Assembly: GCA_012861695.1 (NCBI GenBank)
Contig: JAAOOA010000270.1
Coordinates: 64,501 to 128,500, forward strand
Direction of reading: 5' to 3'
Source of the DNA: Trematomus loennbergii
Taxonomy: Eukaryota; Chordata; Actinopteri; Perciformes; Nototheniidae
DNA length: 64,000 nucleotides
Under the pieces are notes generated by a model, which was given only the letters and a program-made list of their open reading frames with translations, ran no database searches and was not told where the DNA came from. Position numbers and translations under genes: made by a program. Numbering within the stretch: the stretch's first letter is position 1; the number at the start of each line of letters is the position of its first letter. Below are positions 12,199-22,363 of the stretch, piece after piece.

Positions 12199-12929
12199 CA
12201 GTGGCGTTTTTATATGTACAAAAGTGGTGGGGCACAAAAACGTAGATGTCTATATATAAGCTTCTGCAGTGACGTGCAGTGAGGTTCATGGCTGCTGAGG
12301 CACTGGCACTGACTCTTCAGGTTTACAAAGATTATATTTTGACCTAAACCAAAATATAATATTATTTTCAAAAGCTTTTTTTGTCTGATGCTTCGATTAA
12401 TTTTAAAACAGACAGTTCAACAAAAGGATACCCAAAAAATGTAATTTTATCATTTAAATATTGAATTGTTCTCTCTTAGTAAGATCCCATTTTCAATCAA
12501 ATTGCGGTCTTACCTTGACTTGAAGATGAAGTCCATTTGCCTATCCTTCTGGACAAACATGTCTATAACTTTTTTGTAAAAGTCCAAATCAATTTTTTTT
12601 TGCCACACATTACATTGAAAAATACTCTGAGCATGCGCAGTGTAGTTTTTACAGTCACCGTTCACTTTGACAGTGAGAGGGTGGGCCATGGTCAGGTTTT
12701 GTCCCACATGGCTCAAAACGGCACTGTAGACACTAATTAGAAGAACACAGACTAAAACAGCAATGTACAGACGAATCAGATGATTAAACATGACCTTACA
12801 ATATATTTTATATCTTTTTTTATTTCTTTTTTTGCATCTCTTTACATTTTTTGTAATCATTGTGTAATACTTTCTGCTGACACTAGGTGGGGCTGTGCCC
12901 CACCTGCCCCTAATGACCAGTCGCCACTG
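12199..12929. mobile_element. hAT MITE with 8-bp target duplication (unit A)
   Basis: Its ends are inverted (CAGTGGCG at 12,199; CGCCACTG ending at 12,929). It is flanked by the perfect 8-bp repeat CTGATACC (12,191-12,198 and 12,930-12,937), the hAT signature. Its 731 bp carry no transposase. Unit B has the same insertion (53,904-54,679), so it predates the duplication. Confidence 0.85.
12514..12860 (-). CDS. Membrane-protein-like exon inside an hAT MITE (unit A)
   Basis: A minus-strand reading frame of about 115 codons lies inside the MITE and ends at an excellent donor, TCAAG|GTAAGA. It shows a basic start (KKRNKKRYK), one hydrophobic span (LIRLYIAVLVCVLLISVYSA), two possible N-glycosylation sites (NLT, NYT), and the tail DFYKKVIDMF then QKDRQMDFIFKS. 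Unit B preserves the start, the membrane span and the tail, but has about 60 extra bases in the middle and a local frame difference. It could be a gene exon picked up by the transposon, or the first exon of the lost transposase gene. I do not recognise the family. Confidence 0.35.
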
Positions 12930-13184
12930 CTGATACCAAAAGAAAAGCAAAGAAAAATGTGTTTTTTTAACAAATAATATGTAAGTTTTCTAAATACACA
13001 AAGAGATGTTGGTGTAAATCAGGATCGATCTGATCAGAGTAAATAAATTACAAGTCTGACAGGGAATTTATAAAAGCTTTTTACAGTCCAACACTTCATA
13101 TTTTAGTGTGTGATCATGTGTTCTTATATCAGTTCATCAACAGTCAGTTCGTCCAGTTTTTTAATCACTTCCACTATCTCTATC

Positions 13185-13252
13185 TTCTTCTTCTTCTTCC
13201 TCCTCCTCCTCCTCCTCTCCCCTCCTCCTCCTCCTCCTCCTCCTCCTCCTTC
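13185..13252. repeat. (CTT)n/(CCT)n microsatellite
   Basis: A pyrimidine tract of CTT then CCT triplets. On the minus strand it would encode Glu/Arg/Gly runs. Unit B has a longer tract at 54,942-55,018. Confidence 0.9.
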
Positions 13253-13254
13253 CT

Positions 13255-13368
13255 CCACGAGTCCGGCGAAGAAGTCGTTTTCTCCGTGATCAGCTGATCG
13301 TGGGCGCTGCTCACCAGGAAACGGGAGTCCCAGGATTTAGTTGATTTCCTCGACGGGTTCTCCGACAT
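13255..13368 (-). CDS. Candidate first coding exon of an unknown gene
   Basis: On the minus strand an ATG with a fair context (CAACATGTC) opens [18 protein letters not shown], followed by a possible donor (CCTG|GTGAGC). Unit B has the same block at 55,020-55,134, but lacks one C in the run after KSTKSW, shifting the frame. The short open region and missing downstream exons make this weak. It may instead be part of an upstream control region. Confidence 0.25.
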
Positions 13369-13439
13369 GTTGCCCGATGCACCCGATGACCCGGTTGGGA
13401 AAGAGGTTCACGGCTCTGATGGAGGAAGGAGAGACATTT

Positions 13440-14498
13440 ATATATAAGCATTCAATAAGGGTGAGGAATCAGGCTTATTGGTACAAGAGTGGTGGCCAAC
13501 CAGGACAACACATTCATTTCATTTCATTGTTATTGGTTGCGTTCAACAAATATTTACAAATCATGTCTCTATAAACACACGGACCCGAAAAGGAGCAGGG
13601 AGAAGAAAATGATCTGATAGTACCATGCCCCTTTCTCTAAATAAAGAAATACATTGAAACAGATGGTCTGTCCTTCATATTTAAAATCCAAAGCAACTTG
13701 GATTGTCTCAGAACTAAAGGGTTGTTGGACTATACATTCATGAAGAAACCCATTCAGGCCACAATAACATCATATTGGACCATTTAAAGAGCATTTTGGT
13801 CCAAGTTATAGCATCAAGAAACCAGTTCATGATCCAAGAGTCATTCAGTTCTACCATTCAAAAAGTAGTTTGGACTACTTGAAGATGCGTAACCATCTCA
13901 AGCCATGATGACATCAGCTCAGACCATTACAAGCTGATTATTTGTATCATTTTAGAAAAGAAAGAAACCAGTATATGGAACCAAGATCATGTCTGACCAT
14001 TACAACCAATTCTTCAGATTACAGCAGCATTGTTAAAAGAATACCTTGTACACAAAAATGCCCATTGGACAAAAAAGACCATCATGGATCTGGAACACTG
14101 GGAAAAGTGTAACGACTGTGTCATTTAATCAAAATACTTTTTTTAATTGAGCTAGAATTTGAAAATACACAGCCGGAAAAACTCTGCCACTTCCTCACAG
14201 AGCCCCTCCTCCAACACACACGAACGCGCACATGACCAATGAGGGCACCAGATCAGTTTGTGCACAGATGGAAGGCTGACAGGCAAGTGGCGATTCTTTG
14301 TGGTGTCGGTTTGACTAGTGAAAAGTTTAAATAGTTGCAAATGATATATTGGTTTCACATGAGGTATTTGTATGTGGCTATGGGTTAGCAAGTTTAGCCA
14401 CGTGTTAGCTAGTTTTTAAGCAGTTTAACCAGGTCATCTTCATAAATGTATCATGCATGGGGCGACCTGACTAGTGAAAAGGTTGAGTTGTTGAGAAC
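13440..14498. other. Paralogous stretch without recognised gene
   Basis: It aligns with 55,210-56,297 at high identity and contains no ORF above background. Many 'ggaccattacaa' or 'ttggaccattt' type words recur, suggesting an old diverged repeat. Confidence 0.45.
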
Positions 14499-14591
14499 GT
14501 CATTTATTTATGTATATATATATATATATACCTGTTGACGAGCAAACCGTGTCAGTCTGCTCTGTGCCTGGGTGTGGTCTGATCAAGGCCC

Positions 14592-14736
<145 letters not shown>

Positions 14737-15036
14737 TGGTGACTGAAATGCATATAACTGAGTGGCATGGGCCTTTGGAGTAAAAAGGAGAGAGTGTTTA
14801 ATTCAAGCTTGTTTATGAACAGGGGCTGGGGCCGTCGGGGGCTAAACAGAGCACATAGTACAACGCTAACTTCATCAGCATCGCATGTCTTCATTAACAA
14901 AATGCATTTAAAATACGTGCTCCGCTCATAAAAAACACTGCAGCATATTAAATACACTAACAGCCAGACCCCAGCCAGCGTTAGAGCAACACACTCTCAC
15001 TCCATAAACGTCCAGGAGCGACGCTTGGTCAGGGTC

Positions 15037-15209
15037 CATTGATAGGTTTTAGTGTACAATGCTTTTGTCACGTTCTCCCCTTCAATTCTGAGAAGTCGTT
15101 CTCTATGAGTTTTGGATGGCCGAAGACACTACATTACCCACAATCCTTGTTTCTCAGAATTGAAGGGGAAAACGTGACAAAAGCATTGCACACTAAAACC
15201 TATCAATGT
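15037..15209. repeat. Foldback (inverted repeat) sequence
   Basis: The left arm (15,037-15,094) and right arm (15,151-15,209) are reverse complements with very few mismatches, separated by about 56 nt. The arms include 'gataggttttagtgt' / 'acactaaaacctatc' and 'cttttgtcacg' / 'cgtgacaaaag'. Long stem-loops like this are typical of foldback or MITE elements. It is absent from unit B. Confidence 0.8.
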
Positions 15210-15498
15210 GGTTTAATTAACAAGATAATCTGGTGTTTCTGAGTTGATGAGTAGTGGAGATATCTCTGTCAAATCAATCCACAGTAAGGGGAATACTTAC
15301 TTCCGGGTGTACAATTCTCCGTTATCCAATGGGAATGGACGCTCACATTGCCTTTAACAGCCTCCGACACAAACGAATGCCGTGCTTCCATGAGCGTCAA
15401 ATCCCGCCGCCGATGGGAATACATTGCAATCAGTTGAAAGCTCTTTGTGTCCCTTTATGAAGCTGAAGGAGCCTCGGAGCGTCCCAACTGCACGCCTC

Positions 15499-16203
15499 GG
15501 GACCTGACCAAGCGTCGCTCCTGGACGCTCAGGACCCTGACCAAGCGTCGCTCCTGGACGCTTAGGACCCTGACCAAGCGTCGCTCCTGGACGCTTAGGG
15601 ACCCTGACCAAGCGTCGCTCCTGGACGCTTAGGACCCTGACCAAGCGTCGCTCCTGGACGCTCAGGACCCTGACCAAGCGTCGCTCCTGGACGCTTAGGG
15701 ACCCTGACCAAGCGTCGCTCCTGGACGCTCAGGACCCTGACCAAGCGTCGCTCCTGGATGCCTCGGGACCCTGACCAAGCGTCGCTCCTGGACGCCTCGG
15801 GACCCTGACCAAGCGTCGCTCCTGGACGCTCAGGACCCTGACCAAGCGTCGCTCCTGGACGCTTAGGGACCCTGACCAAGCGTCGCTCCTGGACGCTCAG
15901 GACCCTGACCAAGCGTCGCTCCTGGACGCCTCGGGACCCTGACCAAGCGTCGCTCCTGGAAACTCAGGACCCTGACCAAGCGTCGCTCCTGGACGCTTAG
16001 GGACCCTGACCAAGCGTCGCTCCTGGACGCCTCAGGACCCTGACCAAGCGTCCCAACTGGACGCCTCTGGACCCTGACCAAGCGTCGCTCCTGGACGCTC
16101 AGGACCCTGACCAAGCGTCGCTCCTGGACGCTCAGGACCCTGACCAAGCGTCGCTCCTGGACGCTCAGGACCCTGACCAAGCGTCGCTCCTGGACGCTTA
16201 GGG
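15499..16203. repeat. 33/34-bp minisatellite (about 21 units)
   Basis: The unit includes CCCTGACCAAGCGTCGCTCC and GGACGCT plus 'cagga' or 'taggga'. Within each unit AGCGTC and GACGCT are reverse complements around a 7-nt loop, so every unit can form a small hairpin. Minor forms have 'gcctcggga'. Unit B has about 10 units at 56,546-56,896. Confidence 0.93.
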
Positions 16204-16734
16204 AGTGAGAGTGTGTTGGTTAGAGATGTTTATACTTTTGGCGAGCCGTTATTAAAGCTCCAGGAGCGCTATAGTTATGTGGCTGAAGGTGTATCTCTGC
16301 TCTGCAGCAACCCGCACTCGGACCACGCCGCTCCGGAGAGTGGGCTGTAAACAGTGGGGACGGGGGGAAACAAACAACCCGCTGCCCGTCTTGTTAACCA
16401 TGCTTTGAGGGTGTGTGCTTTATGCTGGGTTAACATCGTTTAAATACACCTTATTTATGTATTTCCTTTGTGTTTACTGGTTTGCTGTTTCCGCTGAAGG
16501 TCACCATTTATGCTGATTTGGTAAGTTCCAAAATGAACTGTATGTAGTTTTCATGTACGTTTAAAAAGGAATGACAAACCCAAAATGGAGACTTACTCTA
16601 CTCTAATCTCAAGTGATAATATATCTAGGCAATCATTTGCTCTGTCATTCCAGGCATGTCACTATTGTAAGAGAGACGTTTGCTTTCAGTGTATCACTAT
16701 TACTAATAGTTGTTTATGTTCTTGTTTGTTCTAG

Positions 16735-17120
16735 TTCCTTTGGGGCTGCCTGACATGACCGTGAAAACGCCAGCCAAGTTGAGAATTCTTGTGAATCCCG
16801 ATGACTCCAGGAAGCTAGTTCTGCCTAATGGCATCCCAGAGACAATGGAGCAGCTTACTGATGAAGTCAGGAAAGTGTGTGGAGGTTTGAGAATGCAATA
16901 TCAAGACAGAGACGTTGGAGATGCACTAGTCAACCTGACATCCACTGCTGACCTTGAAGATTTGACAACTATCAAGGTCATCCCAATGCCTGATGATGGT
17001 GTCCAAGAATACATCTTTACCGTCGTTGAAGAAGCAGTGTCTGCTCAATCAGACGATACTGACATCTTGTCCACACCCTCCAGCTCAGGCTCTACAAGAA
17101 CTCGTATCTGGTTGAAATGA
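16735..17120 (+). CDS. PB1-like domain exon of a fish multigene family (fragment)
   Basis: The exon follows a good acceptor (TTGTTTGTTCTAG at 16,734). A methionine occurs at 16,755. It reads KLRILVNPDDSRKLVLPNG, EQLTDEVRKVCG, LRMQYQDRDVGDALVNL, TIKVIPMP: a ubiquitin-fold, PB1-like pattern. It then has a Ser/Asp tail (DTDILSTPSSSGS) and stops at 17,118. From memory the pattern resembles the N-terminus of large lineage-specific fish families of unknown function, whose proteins are much longer. This copy stops early and stands among transposons, so it may be a pseudogene fragment or one exon of a gene. It is specific to unit A in this window. Confidence 0.5.
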
Positions 17121-17721
17121 TTGAACTGACACAAAAGGCCAACCTTGTTCAAAGATTGCAATGCTAGTGATTGAACTGCATTTGTCGTTGCTTAATTGTT
17201 GTGGCCTCTGTATGTTTCATTTGAAGATAAAACAGAATGTGACTTCACAGATTCTGGTAATGCTACTTGAACCCTTCTTAATGTCCAAAGATATCTTGTT
17301 TTTTAACCAACTGCTTTTTGACCAACTGCAGCAAATAGATGTATTTTGTTAGCGCTTTTACAGGTGCTCAAAGTCGCTTTACAGAGATAGTGAAAAGAAA
17401 AGTCATTTATTGCTTTTATTTAAATGTTGGTAATTTGACTGTTTATAAGGTCAATATAGCTCAAACTCCTGGCAGTCTAATCTTAAAGGTCCCATGAAAA
17501 TTCAGTCTCTGCCGGGTCCATGTTTTATGGCCAGATAATTCTGTTAGGGCTGGGTCAAAAGTTCAGGACCTACTATGGCAGAGACCAGATGGATTCAGTC
17601 TTTTAACAAAGTTTACTCTTCAACAAAAACAGCAAGAGAAAATCACACTAAACGAGATACTACGACGTCCAGCTCTACCGAGTGAGACGGAGTGATCTGG
17701 CACTGGAGTGTGAACATGACC

Positions 17722-17878
17722 AGGGTTCTATTTCGTCCCTACTGACCGCCAGAGGCGGTGCTTTAGCACTGGATATATGTCTCGCGCATGCGTAGGTCGA
17801 ATATTTATATCAACAAAGTCACGTGTGACCTCGTATGACCCCGGAAGGCATAAGTTCCGGTGTTGTCAATGAGTTCAG
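17722..17878 (+). repeat. DIRS left inverted terminal repeat
   Basis: It is complementary to the right end (26,316-26,490): for example GCATGCGTAGGTCGAATATT, then TCACGTGTGACCTCGTATGA, here and their complements there. Its first ~50 bp (CTGACCGCCAGAGGCGG) are also complementary to 26,193-26,247, the internal complementary region. Confidence 0.85.
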
Positions 17879-18229
17879 TTCTTTTTCATCTTCTCGCTGT
17901 GCAGGTTACTACTTTATGAGTAGAAGCCAAGCTAGCTTATTGAAAATTCTAGCTCATCGCCTGTAGCCTTGCGATCGTCTCGATCGGAGCTGCGGGCTAG
18001 AAACGCTCGCCCTCCAAAGGCTGCGACGAGCTGTCCGCCCTCCCAAGGGAGGGGACCGCGGTGTTCACCGCTCGGACCCCAGGAGCTCCGGACCGGTAAA
18101 GAGCGGACGCTCCTGCACACAGCCGGTGAGATCGCTACCAATTATTGCTGATTGTGCTATATCCTATATACTCTCAAACTAAGGAGATAATTGTGTACAA
18201 ATTAACCGAGGGCTCTCGCTAATTTGTTA

Positions 18230-18620
18230 CTGTTACCTGTACTATCATCCAGTTAGCTGAGTGCTCCCGCTGGAAGCTAACTTTCTACTGCGCTAGTGAA
18301 GAGAGCGTCTCCGCCCTCCTTCTCACTACATACTTTGGTTCTTTACCTGTACTATCATCCAGTTAGCTGAGTGCTCCCGCCGAAAGCTGACTTTCTACTG
18401 CGCACTACATACATTGTTTCCTTACCTGTTCTATCGTCCAGTTAAGCTGAGTGTTTTCGTTCAAGCTAACTGTTACGGCGCTAGTGAAGAGAGTGTCTTC
18501 GCTCCCCTCTCACAGCTCACAATTAGTTCCTGTTCTATCCTCCAGTTAGCTGAGTGCTCTCGCTCAAAGCTAACTTGCTACAGTGCTAGTGAGGGAGTGT
18601 CTTCGCTCCCCTCTCACGGC
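18230..18620 (+). repeat. DIRS leader tandem repeats (first block)
   Basis: Imperfect ~110-130-bp repeats, each with CCAGTTAGCTGAGTGCTC and AGCTAACTT followed by 'gctagtgaagagagtgtc'. The block continues at 19,435-19,900 after the insertions. It may act as a structured untranslated leader; no ORF is present. Confidence 0.75.
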
Positions 18621-19208
18621 TAGGGTGACCAGGTCCCAACAAACCAAATGTGGGACAAGGAGTATGTTTGTGTGGGACAATGTGGGACACCCTCTCAACA
18701 CCCCCCCCCCCCCGTTGAAAATGTACTAGCGGTGATTATTTGCGGTACGAGGTGGGCCGGTCGAGAGTCCCGGGCTGATTTGTAGTCCCAGTCCGCCGCT
18801 GCCCACGGGTAAATGTCTTCCCAGTCTTTGTTGTATGTGCATCTTCTTCTTTTCTTAGCTGTAGTTTCAGTTTCCTCCATTTTCCATAACCTGCTGCGTC
18901 GCCTGCGTTATTGACTTTTATTGTTGTTGTTTGGCGGGGCCGCGGCGGTGTGTGTGTGAGTGAGTACTCTCATTGGTTAACACTTGACCAGCACCCGCCG
19001 TGTCTTACAGTTTGATTGACAGCAAACACAGCTCCGTGATGATAGCCTTCCCTGCTTTCTCAACAGCCATTGGATAAATCTGATTTTAGAAAAGCGTTTT
19101 AGCCAATCAAAATGAAATATGCGGGACATCGTCTCAATTTGCGGGACGCACCAAAAGTCGTGAAAATGCTGTGCAGTCCCGCGCAAAGCGGGACATCTGG
19201 TCACCCTA
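18621..19208 (-). mobile_element. hAT-type MITE inside the DIRS leader
   Basis: It begins TAGGGTGACCAG and ends TGGTCACCCTA. A perfect 8-bp duplication CTCACGGC flanks it (18,613-18,620 and 19,209-19,216). The minus strand at 18,880-18,720 keeps the beginning of a coding region (MEETETTAKKRRRCTYNKDW, then EDIYPW), like the N-termini of hAT-type proteins. The 588-bp element is a deletion derivative. Confidence 0.88.
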
Positions 19209-19221
19209 CTCACGGCGCACA

Positions 19222-19432
19222 ATTGGTTATTTTATTTAATCGTTTATTTGACAGGGACAATGCACTGTAATGAACACTTAAAACATTTAAATGTGTCAAG
19301 CGTAACAGTGCCAGATTTAGCTTTGAGCTATTTTCCATTCCCTCACATAAAACATTTAAGGAAATTACTTTTTACAAACAGGGTTAAAAAACAAAATACA
19401 TGATATGCAAAGAGTGGCAATGACATATAAAG
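19222..19432 (-). mobile_element. LINE 3' end fragment, antisense
   Basis: On the minus strand it contains GTGCATTGTCCCTGTCAAAT and ends AATAAACGATTAAATAAAAT, a fish LINE 3' end with a poly-A-signal-like tail. It sits between repeats of the DIRS leader, so it inserted into it. Confidence 0.5.
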
Positions 19433-19434
19433 TG

Positions 19435-19900
19435 TTCCATCCTCCAGTTAGCTGAGTGCTCTCGCTCAAAGTTAACTTGCTACAGTGCTAGTGAAGAGTG
19501 TCTTCGCTCCCCTCTCACTGCACGCAGTTGGTTCCTGTTCCATCCTCCAGTTAGCTGAGTGCTCTCGCTCAAAGCTAACTTGCTACAGCGCTAGTGAAGA
19601 GAGTGAATCCGCTCCCCTCTCCCTGCACACAGTTGGTTTAATGCCCGTTCCATCCTTCAGTTAGCAGAGTGCTCTCGCTTAGGCTAACTCGCTACGGCGC
19701 TAGTGGAGAGAGTATTCCCGCTCTCCTCTCACGGCATAAACCCATTAACTGACTTCATTTTTTCTCACCCCAGTTAGCAGAGTGCTCACGCTCAAGCTAA
19801 CTACTATTGGGCTCACTCCCCTCCACTGCATATTTGTTTCCTGGCCCAGTTATTTACAGTCAGCTGAGTGCTCTAGCTATCGCTAGGTCTAACGGCTCTA
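19435..19900 (+). repeat. DIRS leader tandem repeats (second block)
   Basis: Four more copies of the leader repeat, from CCTCCAGTTAGCTGAGTGCT onward, of about 105 bp each. They lead directly into the gag-like ORF. Confidence 0.75.
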
Positions 19901-19917
19901 ACACCTGTATGGCTCCT

Positions 19918-20800
19918 CTTTAACCAGAGGATGGCCATGACCTTTGCCCCTCTTGTCTTGGCCTCGAGCATCTGAGGGAGAGCCTTTCGGAGGACCCGTG
20001 CATGAATTGCACCATCATGCCTCGTGCGGTAAGAGCTGCTAGACTAGCCGAGGTTGAACTACTGACTGAGGGTGGCCTTCCCCCTGCACAGTCGACTCCA
20101 GCCCAACCTACCCATCCTAGGCGTTGGGCCGCCGAGGCTGCGGGTGCACCGCCCAAGAAGAGGACTAAGCCTGATAGGCTGTCCTCCAGGGTGGACCTAC
20201 TCACTACTGAGCTAGCCCAGATGAAGTCACTCCTCTTGGCTCTCCATTCTGGTGGCCGTACAGAGCACGCCGCTGCACCCGATCCACCCGTGGCTGAGCT
20301 GGTCTAGAGGACGATGTGTTCTCGATGGCAGCTTCAGCCACTCAATTTAATGAGTATGACGGGGAGAGCCCATCCCATGCTTCTGGGCCTGGCTCCTGTA
20401 CCTCAGCTCATGGTCCCTCGGAGGAGGCAGATGACGGCTCCATGGGTACCGTCATTCGCATGGCACTGGCTCACCAGTAGCTGGATGCGCAGCAGCCCGG
20501 AACAGCGCCTGCCAGTGCGTTCTTTAGGCGCACTCCGGCACCCGCCACCCGCACTGTTCCTCCCTCTTGTGAGTATCTGAGGGAGTTACATGCATTCTGG
20601 AGGGACACTAAGGCTCTTTACAGTCTTACGTCCGATGGCCGAGCCTTGGTAGCCATGCAGGATGCGGCAAGAGTTGGCCTTGACCACACGCCGGCTGTTG
20701 AGCCTACCATTGCTTCCCTCATAGTTTCCCCTGACGAAGCTCTGAGGTCGGAGGCCAGGTGCCCTCGACTCCAATGTCGGGTCACTGAGGTTTGTGGATG
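19918..20800 (+). pseudogene. DIRS gag-like ORF (broken)
   Basis: The frame opens with a zinc-knuckle-like stretch, CPSCLGLEHLRE ... DPCMNCT, characteristic of fish DIRS gag proteins. A Pro/Arg-rich segment (PPKKRTKPDRLSSRVDLL) follows up to a stop at 20,305. Further gag sequence (RRTPAPATRTVPPS, LHAFWRDTKALYSLTSDGRA) appears in other frames up to about 20,800, where the LINE interrupts. Gag would package element RNA. Several frameshifts rule out function. Confidence 0.7.
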
Positions 20801-20899
20801 CGCCGGTGAAGATGGCCGCATCGTCTTTGTGCTCCTCTCCAACTTTGCCCATTTTCGTATTTTGTACATATTTTTTACTTTTGCCGTTTTACTTTTAAC

Positions 20900-22352
20900 A
20901 TGGTTCGCAACATGCTAGCCGACCGCACCTACTCTGCCATACAATATAGCAGAGAGGAACTTCTCCAATTGCGAAACTTCGTGGACAATAATAACCCTCC
21001 GACAAACAATGGAGATTCACCATGGCTACCTGTTGCTGTTCTACCTGAGAGACGCAAGAAGAGACAAAGCGGGATGCCGGGCCGGGCTGCTGGTCAGACT
21101 GAGGAAACGAGAGAATCGACCCCCTCTTCCGAGTATTCTTCTGGCTAATGTTCAATCCATTGAAAATAAGCTAGATGAACTCAGAAGCCGGATTGCTTTT
21201 CAACGGGACATTAAGAACTGTAACGTGTTAATTCTCACTGAGACTTGGCTCAACCCCGCTATCCCGGACTCCGCCATTGTCCCTGATGGATTCTCTATTT
21301 TTCGTCAGGACCGGACTGCTAACTCGGGGAAAAGTAAGGGAGGCGGTGTGTGTGTAATGACTAACAACAACTGGTGCTCAGATGTGAAGATTATTTCATC
21401 GGACTGTTCCGCACATCTAGAGCACCTCATGATCTCATGTCGGGCCTTCCATCTGCCGAGGGAATTCACATCTGTTGTGATAACAGCAGTGTATATCCCG
21501 CCGCAGCCACTCGCCGACAACAACACGGCACTCGATCAGCTGTTTGGGATTATTGAAAACCGAGACTTCACGGCCAGATGCGGCGTTCGTTGTGGCCGGA
21601 GATTTCAACACCGCCAACATGAAGAAGGTTTTGCCAAAATATTACCAACACATCAACTTCCCGACGCGCGGGGGAAACATACTGGACCATGTTTATTCCC
21701 CTTTCCGGAATGGATATAAGGCTCTCCCTCGCCCTCCCTTCGGCAAATCAGACCATATCTCACTACTGTTGTTGCCTGCGTACAAGCAGAAACTTAAAAG
21801 GGACAGACCGATAACAAGGACAGTACAACGATGGAGCGAGGAGTCAGATGAGGCACTGCAGGATTGCTTTGCATCTACGGATTGGAGTGTGTTTGAGGAC
21901 AATAACATCAACACACACACGGACACTGTCATCTGCTACATTGGGAAATGCATCGATGACGTGGTACCGAAGGTTTCTGTACGGACATTCCCAAATCAAA
22001 AGCCCTGGTAAACGGTGAGGTGCGCGGCAAACTGAAAGCGCGCACTATCGCGCACAGAGCGGGAGATTTGGAGGAGTACAGGAAGTCTAGGTATGATCTC
22101 CGGAGAGCAATTAAAAATGCAAAGAGACAGTACAAAGACAAGGTGGAATCTGACTTCAAAGGCTGTAACACTAGGAATATGTGGGCGGGACTAAGGACAA
22201 TGACTGACTACAAAGGAGCAGCGGGGGGTGCTGCGGGAGTGTCTGCGTGCGCATCTCTCCCAGATGAGCTGAACAGTTTTTTTGCACGCTTTGAGAGCAG
22301 CCGGGCTGTGGAGGTACAGAGGGACCAGGAGCTACCTGCCCTTTTGTTTTAA
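20900..22352 (+). pseudogene. LINE endonuclease and linker region (frameshifted)
   Basis: A reading frame from 20,900 (MVRNMLADRTYSAIQYSR) is followed by AP-endonuclease motifs in successive frames: ANVQSIENKLDELRSR, CNVLILTETWLN and GGGVCVMTNNNW, with VITAVYIPPQ by 21,555. After a frame change come FVVAGDFNTANM and FGKSDHISLLLL up to a TAA after KPW (22,009). Then the linker with EEYRKSRYDLRRAIKNAKRQ runs to 22,352. The endonuclease would nick target DNA. At least three frame interruptions make it non-functional. Confidence 0.8.
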
Positions 22353-22363
22353 ATAGGGCAGAT

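Larger units (their letters stand above)
14987..16218. mobile_element. Possible TIR element whose end became a minisatellite
   Basis: About 50 bp at 14,987-15,036 is the reverse complement of 16,168-16,218, including CAACACACTCTCACTCC and the block CAGGAGCGACGCTTGG. The right-hand copy is the last unit of the 33-bp array. The simplest reading is a DNA element with long inverted ends whose right end was amplified. No flanking target duplication was found, so the boundaries are uncertain. Confidence 0.4.

Noticed and set aside
15354..16180. Arginine/glycine-rich minus-strand ORFs (VRVLSVQERRL type)
   Set aside because: They follow the 33/34-bp minisatellite and have no separate coding signal.
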